64,000 bases of DNA from Mantamonas sphyraenae. Its lineage: Eukaryota; CRuMs; Mantamonadidae. The notes under the pieces were generated by a model. It was not told the origin of the DNA, did no database searches, and saw nothing but the letters and a program-made list of their open reading frames with translations. The position numbers were made by a program, and so were the translations under genes. Location of the stretch: contig JAPMXV010000006.1 in the NCBI GenBank assembly GCA_026936335.1, positions 62,001 through 126,000 on the forward strand. Reading direction: 5' to 3'. Shown piece by piece: positions 1 to 10,937 of the stretch (the stretch's first letter is position 1; every line of letters starts with the position of its first letter).

Positions 1-3000
1 CCCAACGGATTCACGCAGAGCTCGTGCGTCGGCGGCTACTACAGCACAGGCGGCGCCTTCAACTGCACTGCCTGCCCCGTCGGCTACGCCTGCCCGTCCA
101 CCTCGTCCTCCAACCAGCTGCTCTGCACCGCAGGCACCTACTCCACGGGCGTCCAGCAGACCTGCCAGAACTGCCCCGCCGGTTTCTATTGCCCGGACAC
201 GACCTCCGAGCCTAGGCCCTGCTCGCCTGGGTTCTACTCGCTCGGCGGCGCCACAAACTGCTCCGTCTGCCCCGCAGGCTATCAATGCGCCTTTGCCAAC
301 GCCCAGCCGCAGCCCTGCCTCACTGGCTTTTACAGCGACCCACAGGCCGTCGTGTGCCAGCCCTGCTCGCCGGGCTACCTCTGCTCCGGCGCCAGCAACA
401 CACCCACGCCAAGCACCCTGTGCCCGCGTGGCGGCTACTGCTCCTTCGCCTCGCAGTTTACCCAATGCCCTGCAGGCACCTACGGCAACGTCACAGGAGG
501 CACCTCGGAGAGCCAGGCCTGCACAGCGTGCCCAGCAGGCTACTTTTGCCCGCCCGGCACCGCAGACTATCTCACCAACCCGTGCCCGCCGGGTTTCTAC
601 TGCCCAGCACAGACGCAGGCTTCCAACGCCTTCCCCTGCGCAGAGGGCACGTACAGCTCCGCCTATAGCATCAGCTCGCAGAGCCAGTGCACAACCTGCC
701 CGCCCGGACGCTACTGCCCGGCTGCGAGCACAAACGCAAACGCCCTCTGCCCGGCTGGTCACTTTTGCTACGCCTCCACAGGCGACTACCGCCAGACTCC
801 TTGCCCGCCGGGTCTCTACACGGGCAACGTAGCAGGCCTTCAGTCGCAGGACGGCTGTCTGCCATGCCCTCCCGGTGCCTACTGCACCCAGGGCAGCGTC
901 GACCCCACCTTGTGTAATCCGGGCACCTACAACCCGGATTTCAACAGCTCACTCAGCGGCAACTGCCTCAGCTGCATTCCGGGCTACGCATGCCCCTATC
1001 CGGGCATGACCAACGTCAACACCACCTGCGCCGAGGGCCACTACTGCCCCGGCGGCACCGTGTTTGCTACCCAGTACCCGTGCCCTCCTCGCACATACAC
1101 AAACGCCACCAACCTCGTCTCATCCGCTCAGTGCACCTTTTGCCCCGAGCGCTTCGCGTGTGGCTTCGGTACAGGCGGCCAGACAAACCCGCCCGCCCCG
1201 TGTGCACCGGGTTACTACTGCCCCAACGGCACGTCGTACACAACAGAGTACCCGTGCCCGCCGGGCACCTACTCGGCAAACTCCATGCTGGCTAGCGCGA
1301 GCGAGTGCGACATCTGCCCCGGCGGTTCCTACTGCCTCGGCGGCGGCTCCAACATCACAGGTCCCTGCGCTGCAGGACACGCCTGTCCGCCGCAGACGCT
1401 CTCGCCCACTCAGTACCCGTGCCCTGGTGGCACGTACAGCAACGCCACAAACCTGGTCAGCACCTCTCAGTGCACAGCCTGCCCCGAGGGCTTTTTCTGC
1501 CCCGCAGGCAGTTCCTCGCCCACCCCGTGCCCCAGCGGTACCTTTGCAAACACCACCGGCGTCGGCAACAACACACAGTGCAGCACATGCACGGCGGGCG
1601 ACTTTTGTGCTCAGGGCTCCATCGTGCCCCAGCCATGTGGAAAGGGCAAGTACACAGTGGCCGGCGACGCCACATGCCGCGACTGCAAGCCTGGCTTCTA
1701 TTGCCCCTTTGACCGCACCTCGGAAGCCCTCATGCTGGCACACCCGTGCATTGCAGGCACGTTCTGCCCAGGCAACATGACCACCCAGCCCGATCTGCTG
1801 AACAACGCATGCTCCGCTGGCGCGTACTGTGTCAACGCAACCACGTCCGAGGTGCCCTGCCCTGCAGGCTCGTACAACCCGCTCACAGGCGGCACCTCCC
1901 TGCAGTCCTGTCTCACCTGCCCCGCAGGCTACTACTGTATCCAGGGCGCCATCAACGCCACCGGCGAGTGTCAGCCAGGCTACTACTGCCCCGCAGGCTC
2001 CATTGGCCCCACTCAGGTCGCCTGTCCTGCACGCACGTACCGCACGCAGACGCGCGGCACAAACGAAACAGGCTGCTCCGTGTGCCCTGCAGGCAGCTAC
2101 TGTCCGCTCGCCAGTGTCAACCCGACCACCTGCCCGCGTGGCTTCTACTGTATCACCGGCACAGATGCACCCGAGCCCTGCGGCCTCGGCACATACGGCA
2201 ACTCCACCGGACTGCGCTCCGCAGAAGATTGCACTTTTTGCCCGGGTGGCTACTACTGTGATGGTCTCGGCCTCACCACGCCCCGCGGCCAGTGCGATCC
2301 CGGTTTCTACTGCATCCAAAAGGCGTACACCTCGGCACCGCCCGACGGACCCACTGGTGGTCTCTGCCCGCGCGGCGGCTACTGTACCGTCGGCTCTGCC
2401 ACGTCCACGCCGTGTCCCCAGGGCACGTACAGCAACGTCACGGGTGCAAAGAACCCAGAGTCTTGCTTCGCGTGTGACCCTGGCTTCTACTGCGGTGGCT
2501 CGCAGAACCCGTTCCCCACGGGCCCGTGTGACCCGGGCTATTTCTGTTCGGGCGGCGCCTTCAAGTCCACCCAGGAGGTCACGCCTGCAGGCACATACAC
2601 CACGTCTGGCTCCCCGGCGCCCATTCCGTGCAACCCAGGCACATATCAGCCGTCCTCTGGACAAGGATCCTGCCTGCCCTGCCTCGCGGGCTACTACTGC
2701 CCCGACCAGCGCTCGGTCAACCTCACCGCCTGCCCCGTGGGTAACTACTGCCCAGCTGGCACCTTTACCCCGCAGCGCTGCCCCGCAGGAACCTACAGCA
2801 ACACGCCCTTCCTTTCTTCACAGAGCGATTGCTTGCAGTGTCCGCCAGGCGAATACTGCCCCACAAACGGCCTCACCAGCAGCTTTGGCCAGTGCGATGC
2901 AGGTTTCTACTGCTTCAACGGCTCCTCGTCGCGCCAGCCGGTTGGACAATCCTACGGCGACCGCTGCCCGGCAGGCAGCTACTGTCCGCAGGGCACATCC

Positions 3001-6000
3001 GTGCCCAAGCGCTGCCCAGTGGGCACCTTTTCAGGCGCAGTGGGCAACACAAACATCACCGACTGCCTCGACTGCCCGCCAGGCAAGCACTGCAACGACA
3101 CCGGTCTTGCTGCAGCGGCCGGCGACTGTGCCGCAGGCTTCTACTGCTCGGGTCGAGCCAAGACGCCCGCCATCACGCCAGACGACTCCACCGGAGGCAT
3201 CTGTCCGCTGGGCCACTATTGCCCCGCAGGTTCGCCCACCCCCCTTACATGCAGCGCAGGCACCTACGCCAACGTCACAGGCCTCAGCGCCTGCCTGCAG
3301 TGCCCCGGCGGCTACCAGTGCACCTCGCCCTTTATCAACCCCGTTCTGTGTGGACCGGGCCTGCACTGCGCCCCTGGCACAGGCAACACCCCTGGTCAGT
3401 GCAACCCGGGCACGTACAGCTCCCGCTCGGGCCTTTCGTCCCAGCTGGAATGCGAAAACTGCCCTGGCGGCAAGGCATGCACTGTGCCGGGCCTGACTGC
3501 GCCCGACCGCAACTGCTCTGCAGGCTACTATTGCACCCAGGGCCAGAGCTCGCCCACGCCGGCAATCGCAAACGCAAACGGTGGACCTTGCCCTGCGGGT
3601 CGCTACTGCCCCGAGGGCACCAGCATCGGCCAAACGTGCCCGCAAGGCACCTACCTCGGCTCCACAGGCAACACGCAAGAGTCTGACTGTGTCGCTTGTG
3701 ACGGAGGCTACTACTGCAACAGCACCGGCCTGGCTGCGCCCGTGGGCAAGTGTGCGCCCGGCTACTACTGTCTGTCGCGTGCCGTCTCGCGCACGCCCCC
3801 CAACGACGCCACAGGCGCCATTTGCCCTGCAGGCTCTGCCTGTCCCGAGGGCAGCGCCCAGCCCCAGTCCTGCGCCGCAGGCACGTTCTCCAACGTGCAG
3901 GGCCGTGCCGAGTGTGCCGTGTGTCCCTCGGGCTACTACTGTCTGGCCAACTCGACCACGTTCACCGGCAACCCGTGTCCGGCTGGCTTTTACTGTCCCA
4001 ACGGCACTCGCTTTGCCAACGAGTACCCGTGTCCACTGGGCACATTCTCCAACCAGGCCCAGCGCCAGGACGTCTCGTCCTGCCTCGACTGCACACCGGG
4101 CTCCTACTGCGCCACTGTGGGCATCACCAAGCCGACAAACACGTGTGCCCCGGGCTGGTACTGCTTGGGCAAGGCATCCACGCCTACCCCGCCGGGCGAC
4201 AGCACAGGTGGCCGTTGCCAGGCGGGCTCCTACTGTCCCGCTGGCTCGCCCGCTGCCTACACCTGCCCCGGTGGGCAGTACTGTGAAACCATTGGTCTGT
4301 CCGAGCCCACCGGCTCGTGTCTGCCGGGATACTACTGCCCGCCGGGCTCCTCGTCCAAGGTGCAGGTCTCGTGCCCCCAGGGCCACTACTGCCCGGCCAA
4401 CAGCAGCGCCCAGGTGCCTTGTCCCAAGGGCACCTTTTCGTCGGCGACAAACAACCAGAACATCAGCGATTGCATGGCCTGTACTCCTGGCCAGTACTGC
4501 CCCAACGCAGGTTCCACCGCGCCCTTTGGCCCCTGTAACGCCACGTTCTACTGCCCCGCTGGCCAGTTTGAGCCGTCGCCCAGCGCGTACATCTGCCCGG
4601 CCGGCTCTTTCTGCGAGACCGGGTCTTCTTCGCCGCGCCAGTGCTTCCCGGGCACCTATCAGGACCAACAGGGACGCAGCTCCTGCCTGGATTGCCCCGA
4701 AGGCTACTACTGCGGCGTGTCCAACTCCGATCAGTTGCTCGAGTGTCCCAAGGGCTTCTACTGCCCTGCAAAGACAAACGCCAGCAACCAGTACCCGTGC
4801 CCTGCAGGCACATACAACAACAAGACGCGCCAGATCGACTCGGGCGCCTGTCTGCAGTGCACTCCGGGCAAGTTCTGCTCGGGCACGGGCAACCCGCTGC
4901 CCGACGGCGACTGCACGGCAGGCTTCTTCTGCACGGCCGGTTCGCAGTTCTCCACGCCGCTGGCAGGTACCGGAGGCGAGTGTCCCGCAGGCAGCTACTG
5001 TCCTGTCGGCTCTACCACGCCGCAAGCCTGCCCCGCGGGCACTTACTCGCTCACTGCTCGCGGCACCTCGCTCGGCGACTGTCTGAGCTGCGCCCAGGGC
5101 CGCTACTGCCCGACAACCGGCACAGACAACCTGAACAACATCTGCGCAGGCGGCTACGTGTGCACAGGCTCGTCCATCACGGCTACGCCCAACAACAGCT
5201 CCCAGGGTGGCTTCCCGTGCCCGGCAGGCACGCACTGTCCGGCAGGCACCACTCAGGTGCTGGGCTGCCCGCCAGGCACCTACTCGCCCACCGAGGCTTT
5301 GGCTTCCTGTCTCGCATGCCCGCCGGGCTACTACTGCGACCAGTGGAACATGACCTCGTTCCGCGACTGCCCTGCCACCAAGTACTGCCCGCTCAACACC
5401 AGCGTGCCCATCAACTGCCCCGCAGGCACATACAGCAACGTTACCCTGCGCAAGGCAGACACAGAGTGCACGCCCTGTGACACGGGCTACTACTGCAACA
5501 CCACAGGTCTCGCCGCACCCACTGCACAGTGTGCCGCCGGCTTCTACTGTGCCTCCGGCGCTGCCTCGCCCACCCCAGCTGGCGCTTTCCCGTCCAACGG
5601 ACCCTGTCCTCGCGGCCATTGGTGTGCCACAGGCACCCTGGCGCCCACGGCATGCTCAGCCGGCTCGTATCTGCCCTCGCTGCAGAACGACGCCCCCGCA
5701 GACTGTCTTGACTGCGCGCCGGGCTCCTACTGCGCCACCGCAGGTCTGCCTGCGCCCACTGGTCCCTGTGCAGCTGGCTTCTACTGTCCTTCCGGCATTG
5801 CCCAGACGGTGTCCCAGCCCTCGTCGTATGTGTGTCCCATCGGCCACTACTGCCCGCAGGGCTCTTCGCAGCCCCTCGGCTGCGTGGACGGCTACTTCCA
5901 GGACACCATGCAACAGAGCAGCTGCAAGCCGTGCCCCGGCGGATTCCAGTGCAACAACAATGCCACGGCGCCCGTGGAGTGCCCCGTGTCCACGTACTGT

Positions 6001-9000
6001 CCCGTCGCCACAGGCTATGCCATCCTCTGTCCCAACGGCACATTTGGCCAGCGCAGCCAGCTCAACAGCTCCGAGCAGTGCACGCCGTGTCCCCCGGGCC
6101 AATTCTGCCAGGCTGGCATCGTTCAGGGCTTCTGCACCGCCGGCTACTACTGCTCTGGCGGCGCCTCTGTGCCCCGACCCGTCGACGGAGTCACGGGCAA
6201 CATTTGCCCAGCAGGTTACTTCTGCCCCAACGCCTCCTCGTCGCCCATTGTCTGTGCCAACCAGACCTACTCGCCCTCCACGGGTTCCATCGCCTCTTCC
6301 AACTGCTTGCCCTGTCCCGCGGGCTTCCGTTGCGTCGTCGGCGACCCCGTGCCAAAGGCTTGTGTGGCCGGCGAGTACTGCCCCTACGGCGAAGGCCGCT
6401 CGTTGTGCCCTGTCGGCACCTATTCGACCACGCAAAAGGCAACCAACGCCAGCGCGTGTCTCACCTGCCCCGCCGGCTATCTGTGCGACTCGGCAGGCAC
6501 CGGTGACTTCAACACCGTGCCCTGTCCTGCGGGAGGCTGGTGCGAAGCAGGCACGGGCGTTTTTGCCACCTGCCCCGGCGGCACGTACAACCCCAACCTG
6601 CGCGGCACCACCAGCGCCGTTTGTGTGCAGTGTCCGGCTGGAAGGTACTGCCCCGTGGGCACAGGTACCCCCATTGTGTGCCCGCCCGGCGCCTACTGCA
6701 CGGCTGGCTCTGCCAACCAGACCGAGTGTCCGTCGGGCACGTTCTGCCCCTCGGGCTCCTCCACGTTCAGCCAGTGCCCTGCCGGTTTCTACTGCCCGTC
6801 GGGAACCAACAACCCGGTGCCCTGTCCTCAGGGTCACTACTGCCCGACCGGCAGCCGCTTCGCCCTGCTTTGCCCCATCGGCACCTACTCACCCAACGAC
6901 ACGGTGGCTCGCCACAATGTGACCAGCACCTGTGTGGCCTGCCCGCGTGGTACCTACAGCAACTGGGACCGCTTGCGCTGCCTCACCTGCGATGCAGGCT
7001 ACGTTTGCGCAGGGTCGGCCCACAACCCTCGCCCTGCCAACCTCACCGAAGGCGGCTACCCGTGCCCCAAGGGCCACTACTGCCCGGCCGGCATCACTTT
7101 GGAACAGCCCTGCTCGCCAGGCGAGTATCTGCCCACCACAAAGGCCTCTTCCAAGGACGAGTGTATCCCCTGCGCCGCTGGCTCGTACAACCAGCTCAGC
7201 GGCCAACCGGCATGCTTCAAGTGCGGCCGCTCCTCGTTCTCCCTCCCCGGCGCTCTCACGTGCTCGTGCAACGGCACAAACCGCGCCTTCCAGACCTCGG
7301 ATGGCGCTTGCTTGTGTGAGCCGGGCTTCGAGTCTTTCAACATCGATGGTGTGCGCGAGCCGGGTGACTCTACAGTTGCCTGCCAGCCCATCGTCCAGCC
7401 TCGCTGCGCCGTGGGCGTGCCGCGCAACGCCACGGGCGCCTGCGTCCAAGTCGGCTCTCCCTGCGACGACCAGTGTGTCAACGGCCAGGGCCAGTACGAC
7501 AACGATGGCCTCTGCGTGTGTGACACCCTCCAGGATCCGGAGGGCGTCTGCGACTCCAAGTGTCGCCGCGACCAGAGCTACCTGGCCCTGGACTCGACTG
7601 CGCCGGGCTTTGCGCGTCTGTACGTCCCCACAACCAACGCTACCAAGCTCGTGCCGCTGGACACCAACCCGGGTTTTGTCGGTTCGGTCGAGTGCACCGG
7701 CGACACTGTCACCTGCACCTTCCAGGTCATGACCATGAGCGGCCTGGGCTTCCGCGGCGTGTACAACCCGTCCAACGACTACCTCGCCGGCTTGTTTGGC
7801 TTCCTTTCGGCAGCCAATCTGACCAGCGACAAGCCGTTGTCTGTTGTCGGCGGCGGCCAAGCGGGCGACCCGCCCGTCGTGCTCATGGGCAAGGAGAGCG
7901 ATGCGCGCCAGCGCTTTGGCTCGACCACCAGTGCAGGGCGACGCCTGCTCCAGAGTGGCTCGACCACGGTGCAGACGGGCGTCGATCAGCCCCTCGTCTG
8001 CCTCGAACAGAACGAGGGCATGTTCTTTGAGGTCAGCGCCGACCGCCAGCACTACCCGGTGTACGAGAAGGACTCGCTGTTCAACAGCAACCCCAACTTT
8101 GACTATGGCGAGTTCCGTCGCCTGGACACGCGCATGAAGAGCAACCTCACCATCACCACGTTTGGGTACACCTTTACCCAGGCGGGCACCTATGTGTTCA
8201 GCGACGCCGGCAACCCCAGCCTGCGCACCGTCATTGTCGTCCTGGCCACAGGACTGCAGTGCCCTGGCACCGCGCGTATCCAACCGATGACCGCCGCCAA
8301 CCTGGTCAACTACGGCGTCCGCAACTCGAGCAACATCATGCAGGCCCCCGACTGGGTGCTGGTCGGCCTCATCCTGGCTGCGTTGGCCCTTGTGGTCGTG
8401 TCTGTCATTGTGGGCATGCACTACTTCCGCAAGCGCAGCTGGGGATCGGTGGACGCCAAGGTGCCCAAGTACCGCGCCCTCGGCCAGAAGGCCATGATGA
8501 CCGAGTTCTCCAGCAAGGGCTCGCAGCTCAAGAAGATGCTCAAGTACAAGAAGACGCTCGAGTCGGGCAAGACGGTGGTGGACATGGAAGCGTTCGAGTC
8601 GGACATCTGGGACTACGAGAACCAGATCGATCTGGAAAACTTCAACGTCAAGACGCTGTACTCCAAGCTGGACGACTACATCGACCGCGTGTCGGCCATG
8701 ATGCACAAGGCCAACGATGGCGTGCAGAAGTTCTACGACCGTGTGACCGAGGAGACGGAGCAGCTGAAGAACATGGTCAACGCAAAGATTGACATTTTGA
8801 CCGCGCGCGACAAGCCGTCGGCCGAGGCCCTTGAGCAGGCTGCACAGCGCCTGGCAGACACGGAATCCGAAATGGAGCGTCGTGGCATGCTTGCTGTGGA
8901 GATCGATGACGTGCAGAATGCACAGAGCGAACTGCTGAAGGGCGAGGTGGCCAAGCGCACGGCGTACGTTTTGTCGAGCAGCAAGCTGCTTGCGGGTGCA

Positions 9001-10929
9001 CGTCGCCTGCAGGCACGCGTGGTGAAGAACATCAACGAGGTGTTGGACCTGGATCGCACCATGGAGACCTCCGAGTCCCAGGCGCTCCTGGACAACCTCG
9101 AGCTGGTGACCAAGTTTATGCGCCAGTATGCAGACATGGTGCTGCGCGAGGCTGCACGTCGCAACGTCTACCTGAACGGTGCGAGCAACGGCGACGGCGA
9201 CTCTGGTGCCGGCACAGGCAGCGCTGCGCTGGAAGGCGCGAGCGAGGCCCAGCTGGGCGGCCAGCTGCTGGACCCGGACACGGACAAGCCCGTGTCTCTG
9301 GAGCGCCTGACAGACGAAAAGGGCAACCTGTGGGAGGTGGAAGGCATCATCCACGAGGATCGCAACCTGCGTCTGTTTGTGCCTACGCGCGGCGTGAAGA
9401 TGGTGACTGCGTCGGGCGAAGTGATGCGTGTGCCGGATGACTACTTTGTGCACCCGGCCACGGGCCGTGTGTTGCCGATTGCAGGCAACCTGATGGTGGA
9501 TGTGACGCGTGGCAAGCTGGTGTACCCGGGTGCCAAGACCAACGGCAAGGTTGCACCCACCGTTGTGCCGTACGTGTCTGCACCCGTGGACAACGACACG
9601 GGCGCGCCGATGTTGTCCGACGAGCTGCGTGCCATGCGTGCGCAGATGACTCTGGTGCAGGATGGCGAAGCGCAGGTGATTGACGACGACACCGGCATGC
9701 GCGTGCCTGTGATTGCCGCCACCATGGACTTTGAAACGCACCAGGTTGTGCCTCTGGGTGGCACGCACAAGGACATCATCACGGGCTTGCCTGTGCCCAT
9801 TGAGATTGGTGAAATGATGAAGGACGAGCAGTCGCGCGTGGTGCCCATCACGGGCATTCGCATCGACCGCACCTCGGGCAAGCTCAAGGCTGTGGGCGGC
9901 GTGGACACACGTTCGGGCAACGTCATCATGGAGGGTGACACCATGCGCGACCCGCTGAGTGGCCTGGAGGTGTATGTCTCGGGTGCCACAGCCAACGCCG
10001 ACACGGGCGAGCCCGTGGCTGTGAGCGGCGGCGTGCTGGGCATTGTGGACCCTCTGGAACTTGGCAACGACCTGCGCCAGTTTGATGCACTGATCAACAC
10101 GCAGCGTGCGGCTCGCGACGCGATCGACCGCACGGCCAAGTTGTTGGACGAGGACCTGGACAGCCGCGACAAGGTGACCAAGATGCGCACCGAATTCTTG
10201 AGCATCAAGAGCGACCTGAGCAGCACGTTGAACACGTTCGACACGGAAATCCAGTCGCTGCACGCCACGGCGGAGAACGCGCGCGAAAGCGCCATCACGT
10301 ACTTTGTGCGCCGGCAGTACCGTGCCAAGGTGCGCAAGCTGGCCAACGAGCTGCTGAAGAAGACCAAGGGCAAGGAGGGCATGATGATCGACCCGGTGTC
10401 GGGCGACCAGGTGCCGATCCTTGTGGGCGGCAGCATGCTGGACCGCTCGTCTCACCTGGTGTGTCCCATCCTGGGTGTGTGCGAGGACCCGAACACGGGC
10501 AAGATTGTGCCGCTGGGCGGCTCGATGACCGATCCGTTTGGCGGCCAGACGATCCCGATCCTGATTGGTGGCCGCATCCGCGACCCGCAGAGCGGCGCGA
10601 TCCTGTCGATCAGCGGCGCGGCGTTGGATTCGCTCACGAGCAAGGTCATTCCGATTTCGCACAAGAGCAACTACATGAGCAGCGGCCTGATCACGTCGTA
10701 CGACAGCAAGACACTGTCGAACGAAGCTGAATCCCAGATCAAGGACGAGCTGAGTGCACGCAACGTGTATGTGCGCACGCAGAAGCGCCTGTTGGACGCA
10801 GAACGCGGCGACAGCCTGTTGGGTCTGCAGAACAAGCTGCTGGGCATGCTGGAGTCGATCACGCGCATGGACTTTGACGAGGACAGCGCCGACCTGGTGG
10901 CCAGCATGGTTGTGGAAACGTGCCTGTGA
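1..10929 (+). CDS. Giant Cys-rich repeat receptor-like membrane protein, 5' partial
   Basis: The frame is open from the first base, so the N-terminus lies outside the window; 3,642 codons are visible. Residues 1 to about 2,410 are dozens of Cys-rich repeats of about 45-50 residues built on PGxYCP/PAGTYS patterns with many NxT/S sites, like the GCC2/GCC3 and ephrin-receptor-like repeats of eukaryotic surface proteins. A non-repeat ectodomain follows (about 2,520-2,780), then one membrane span at bases 8350-8430 (VLVGLILAALALVVVSVIVG) with basic residues after it. The cytoplasmic part mixes coiled coil with short DPxTGxxxPI-type repeats (bases about 9270-10050 and 10385-10660). The TGA at 10927-10929 is followed 8 bases later by an open frame of the same coiled-coil character, so the protein probably continues through a one-base frame break. 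A large adhesion or receptor protein is inferred; ligand unknown. Confidence 0.75.
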   Translation, partial: PNGFTQSSCVGGYYSTGGAFNCTACPVGYACPSTSSSNQLLCTAGTYSTGVQQTCQNCPAGFYCPDTTSEPRPCSPGFYSLGGATNCSVCPAGYQCAFANAQPQPCLTGFYSDPQAVVCQPCSPGYLCSGASNTPTPSTLCPRGGYCSFASQFTQCPAGTYGNVTGGTSESQACTACPAGYFCPPGTADYLTNPCPPGFYCPAQTQASNAFPCAEGTYSSAYSISSQSQCTTCPPGRYCPAASTNANALCPAGHFCYASTGDYRQTPCPPGLYTGNVAGLQSQDGCLPCPPGAYCTQGSVDPTLCNPGTYNPDFNSSLSGNCLSCIPGYACPYPGMTNVNTTCAEGHYCPGGTVFATQYPCPPRTYTNATNLVSSAQCTFCPERFACGFGTGGQTNPPAPCAPGYYCPNGTSYTTEYPCPPGTYSANSMLASASECDICPGGSYCLGGGSNITGPCAAGHACPPQTLSPTQYPCPGGTYSNATNLVSTSQCTACPEGFFCPAGSSSPTPCPSGTFANTTGVGNNTQCSTCTAGDFCAQGSIVPQPCGKGKYTVAGDATCRDCKPGFYCPFDRTSEALMLAHPCIAGTFCPGNMTTQPDLLNNACSAGAYCVNATTSEVPCPAGSYNPLTGGTSLQSCLTCPAGYYCIQGAINATGECQPGYYCPAGSIGPTQVACPARTYRTQTRGTNETGCSVCPAGSYCPLASVNPTTCPRGFYCITGTDAPEPCGLGTYGNSTGLRSAEDCTFCPGGYYCDGLGLTTPRGQCDPGFYCIQKAYTSAPPDGPTGGLCPRGGYCTVGSATSTPCPQGTYSNVTGAKNPESCFACDPGFYCGGSQNPFPTGPCDPGYFCSGGAFKSTQEVTPAGTYTTSGSPAPIPCNPGTYQPSSGQGSCLPCLAGYYCPDQRSVNLTACPVGNYCPAGTFTPQRCPAGTYSNTPFLSSQSDCLQCPPGEYCPTNGLTSSFGQCDAGFYCFNGSSSRQPVGQSYGDRCPAGSYCPQGTSVPKRCPVGTFSGAVGNTNITDCLDCPPGKHCNDTGLAAAAGDCAAGFYCSGRAKTPAITPDDSTGGICPLGHYCPAGSPTPLTCSAGTYANVTGLSACLQCPGGYQCTSPFINPVLCGPGLHCAPGTGNTPGQCNPGTYSSRSGLSSQLECENCPGGKACTVPGLTAPDRNCSAGYYCTQGQSSPTPAIANANGGPCPAGRYCPEGTSIGQTCPQGTYLGSTGNTQESDCVACDGGYYCNSTGLAAPVGKCAPGYYCLSRAVSRTPPNDATGAICPAGSACPEGSAQPQSCAAGTFSNVQGRAECAVCPSGYYCLANSTTFTGNPCPAGFYCPNGTRFANEYPCPLGTFSNQAQRQDVSSCLDCTPGSYCATVGITKPTNTCAPGWYCLGKASTPTPPGDSTGGRCQAGSYCPAGSPAAYTCPGGQYCETIGLSEPTGSCLPGYYCPPGSSSKVQVSCPQGHYCPANSSAQVPCPKGTFSSATNNQNISDCMACTPGQYCPNAGSTAPFGPCNATFYCPAGQFEPSPSAYICPAGSFCETGSSSPRQCFPGTYQDQQGRSSCLDCPEGYYCGVSNSDQLLECPKGFYCPAKTNASNQYPCPAGTYNNKTRQIDSGACLQCTPGKFCSGTGNPLPDGDCTAGFFCTAGSQFSTPLAGTGGECPAGSYCPVGSTTPQACPAGTYSLTARGTSLGDCLSCAQGRYCPTTGTDNLNNICAGGYVCTGSSITATPNNSSQGGFPCPAGTHCPAGTTQVLGCPPGTYSPTEALASCLACPPGYYCDQWNMTSFRDCPATKYCPLNTSVPINCPAGTYSNVTLRKADTECTPCDTGYYCNTTGLAAPTAQCAAGFYCASGAASPTPAGAFPSNGPCPRGHWCATGTLAPTACSAGSYLPSLQNDAPADCLDCAPGSYCATAGLPAPTGPCAAGFYCPSGIAQTVSQPSSYVCPIGHYCPQGSSQPLGCVDGYFQDTMQQSSCKPCPGGFQCNNNATAPVECPVSTYCPVATGYAILCPNGTFGQRSQLNSSEQCTPCPPGQFCQAGIVQGFCTAGYYCSGGASVPRPVDGVTGNICPAGYFCPNASSSPIVCANQTYSPSTGSIASSNCLPCPAGFRCVVGDPVPKACVAGEYCPYGEGRSLCPVGTYSTTQKATNASACLTCPAGYLCDSAGTGDFNTVPCPAGGWCEAGTGVFATCPGGTYNPNLRGTTSAVCVQCPAGRYCPVGTGTPIVCPPGAYCTAGSANQTECPSGTFCPSGSSTFSQCPAGFYCPSGTNNPVPCPQGHYCPTGSRFALLCPIGTYSPNDTVARHNVTSTCVACPRGTYSNWDRLRCLTCDAGYVCAGSAHNPRPANLTEGGYPCPKGHYCPAGITLEQPCSPGEYLPTTKASSKDECIPCAAGSYNQLSGQPACFKCGRSSFSLPGALTCSCNGTNRAFQTSDGACLCEPGFESFNIDGVREPGDSTVACQPIVQPRCAVGVPRNATGACVQVGSPCDDQCVNGQGQYDNDGLCVCDTLQDPEGVCDSKCRRDQSYLALDSTAPGFARLYVPTTNATKLVPLDTNPGFVGSVECTGDTVTCTFQVMTMSGLGFRGVYNPSNDYLAGLFGFLSAANLTSDKPLSVVGGGQAGDPPVVLMGKESDARQRFGSTTSAGRRLLQSGSTTVQTGVDQPLVCLEQNEGMFFEVSADRQHYPVYEKDSLFNSNPNFDYGEFRRLDTRMKSNLTITTFGYTFTQAGTYVFSDAGNPSLRTVIVVLATGLQCPGTARIQPMTAANLVNYGVRNSSNIMQAPDWVLVGLILAALALVVVSVIVGMHYFRKRSWGSVDAKVPKYRALGQKAMMTEFSSKGSQLKKMLKYKKTLESGKTVVDMEAFESDIWDYENQIDLENFNVKTLYSKLDDYIDRVSAMMHKANDGVQKFYDRVTEETEQLKNMVNAKIDILTARDKPSAEALEQAAQRLADTESEMERRGMLAVEIDDVQNAQSELLKGEVAKRTAYVLSSSKLLAGARRLQARVVKNINEVLDLDRTMETSESQALLDNLELVTKFMRQYADMVLREAARRNVYLNGASNGDGDSGAGTGSAALEGASEAQLGGQLLDPDTDKPVSLERLTDEKGNLWEVEGIIHEDRNLRLFVPTRGVKMVTASGEVMRVPDDYFVHPATGRVLPIAGNLMVDVTRGKLVYPGAKTNGKVAPTVVPYVSAPVDNDTGAPMLSDELRAMRAQMTLVQDGEAQVIDDDTGMRVPVIAATMDFETHQVVPLGGTHKDIITGLPVPIEIGEMMKDEQSRVVPITGIRIDRTSGKLKAVGGVDTRSGNVIMEGDTMRDPLSGLEVYVSGATANADTGEPVAVSGGVLGIVDPLELGNDLRQFDALINTQRAARDAIDRTAKLLDEDLDSRDKVTKMRTEFLSIKSDLSSTLNTFDTEIQSLHATAENARESAITYFVRRQYRAKVRKLANELLKKTKGKEGMMIDPVSGDQVPILVGGSMLDRSSHLVCPILGVCEDPNTGKIVPLGGSMTDPFGGQTIPILIGGRIRDPQSGAILSISGAALDSLTSKVIPISHKSNYMSSGLITSYDSKTLSNEAESQIKDELSARNVYVRTQKRLLDAERGDSLLGLQNKLLGMLESITRMDFDEDSADLVASMVVETCL

Positions 10930-10937
10930 AGCAGATG

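Noticed and set aside
3031..5619. Long minus-strand open frames opposite the Cys-rich region (several of 400-860 codons)
   Set aside because: They mirror GC-rich, codon-biased repeats on the plus strand, have low-complexity Ala/Arg/Gly composition and no domain motifs.
6889..10662. 1,257-codon minus-strand open frame
   Set aside because: His/Arg/Ala-rich antisense shadow of the receptor cytoplasmic region; no recognisable motif.
10915..10930. Programmed -1 ribosomal frameshift
   Set aside because: No X-XXY-YYZ heptamer in the zero frame and no obvious downstream pseudoknot. A missing base is simpler.
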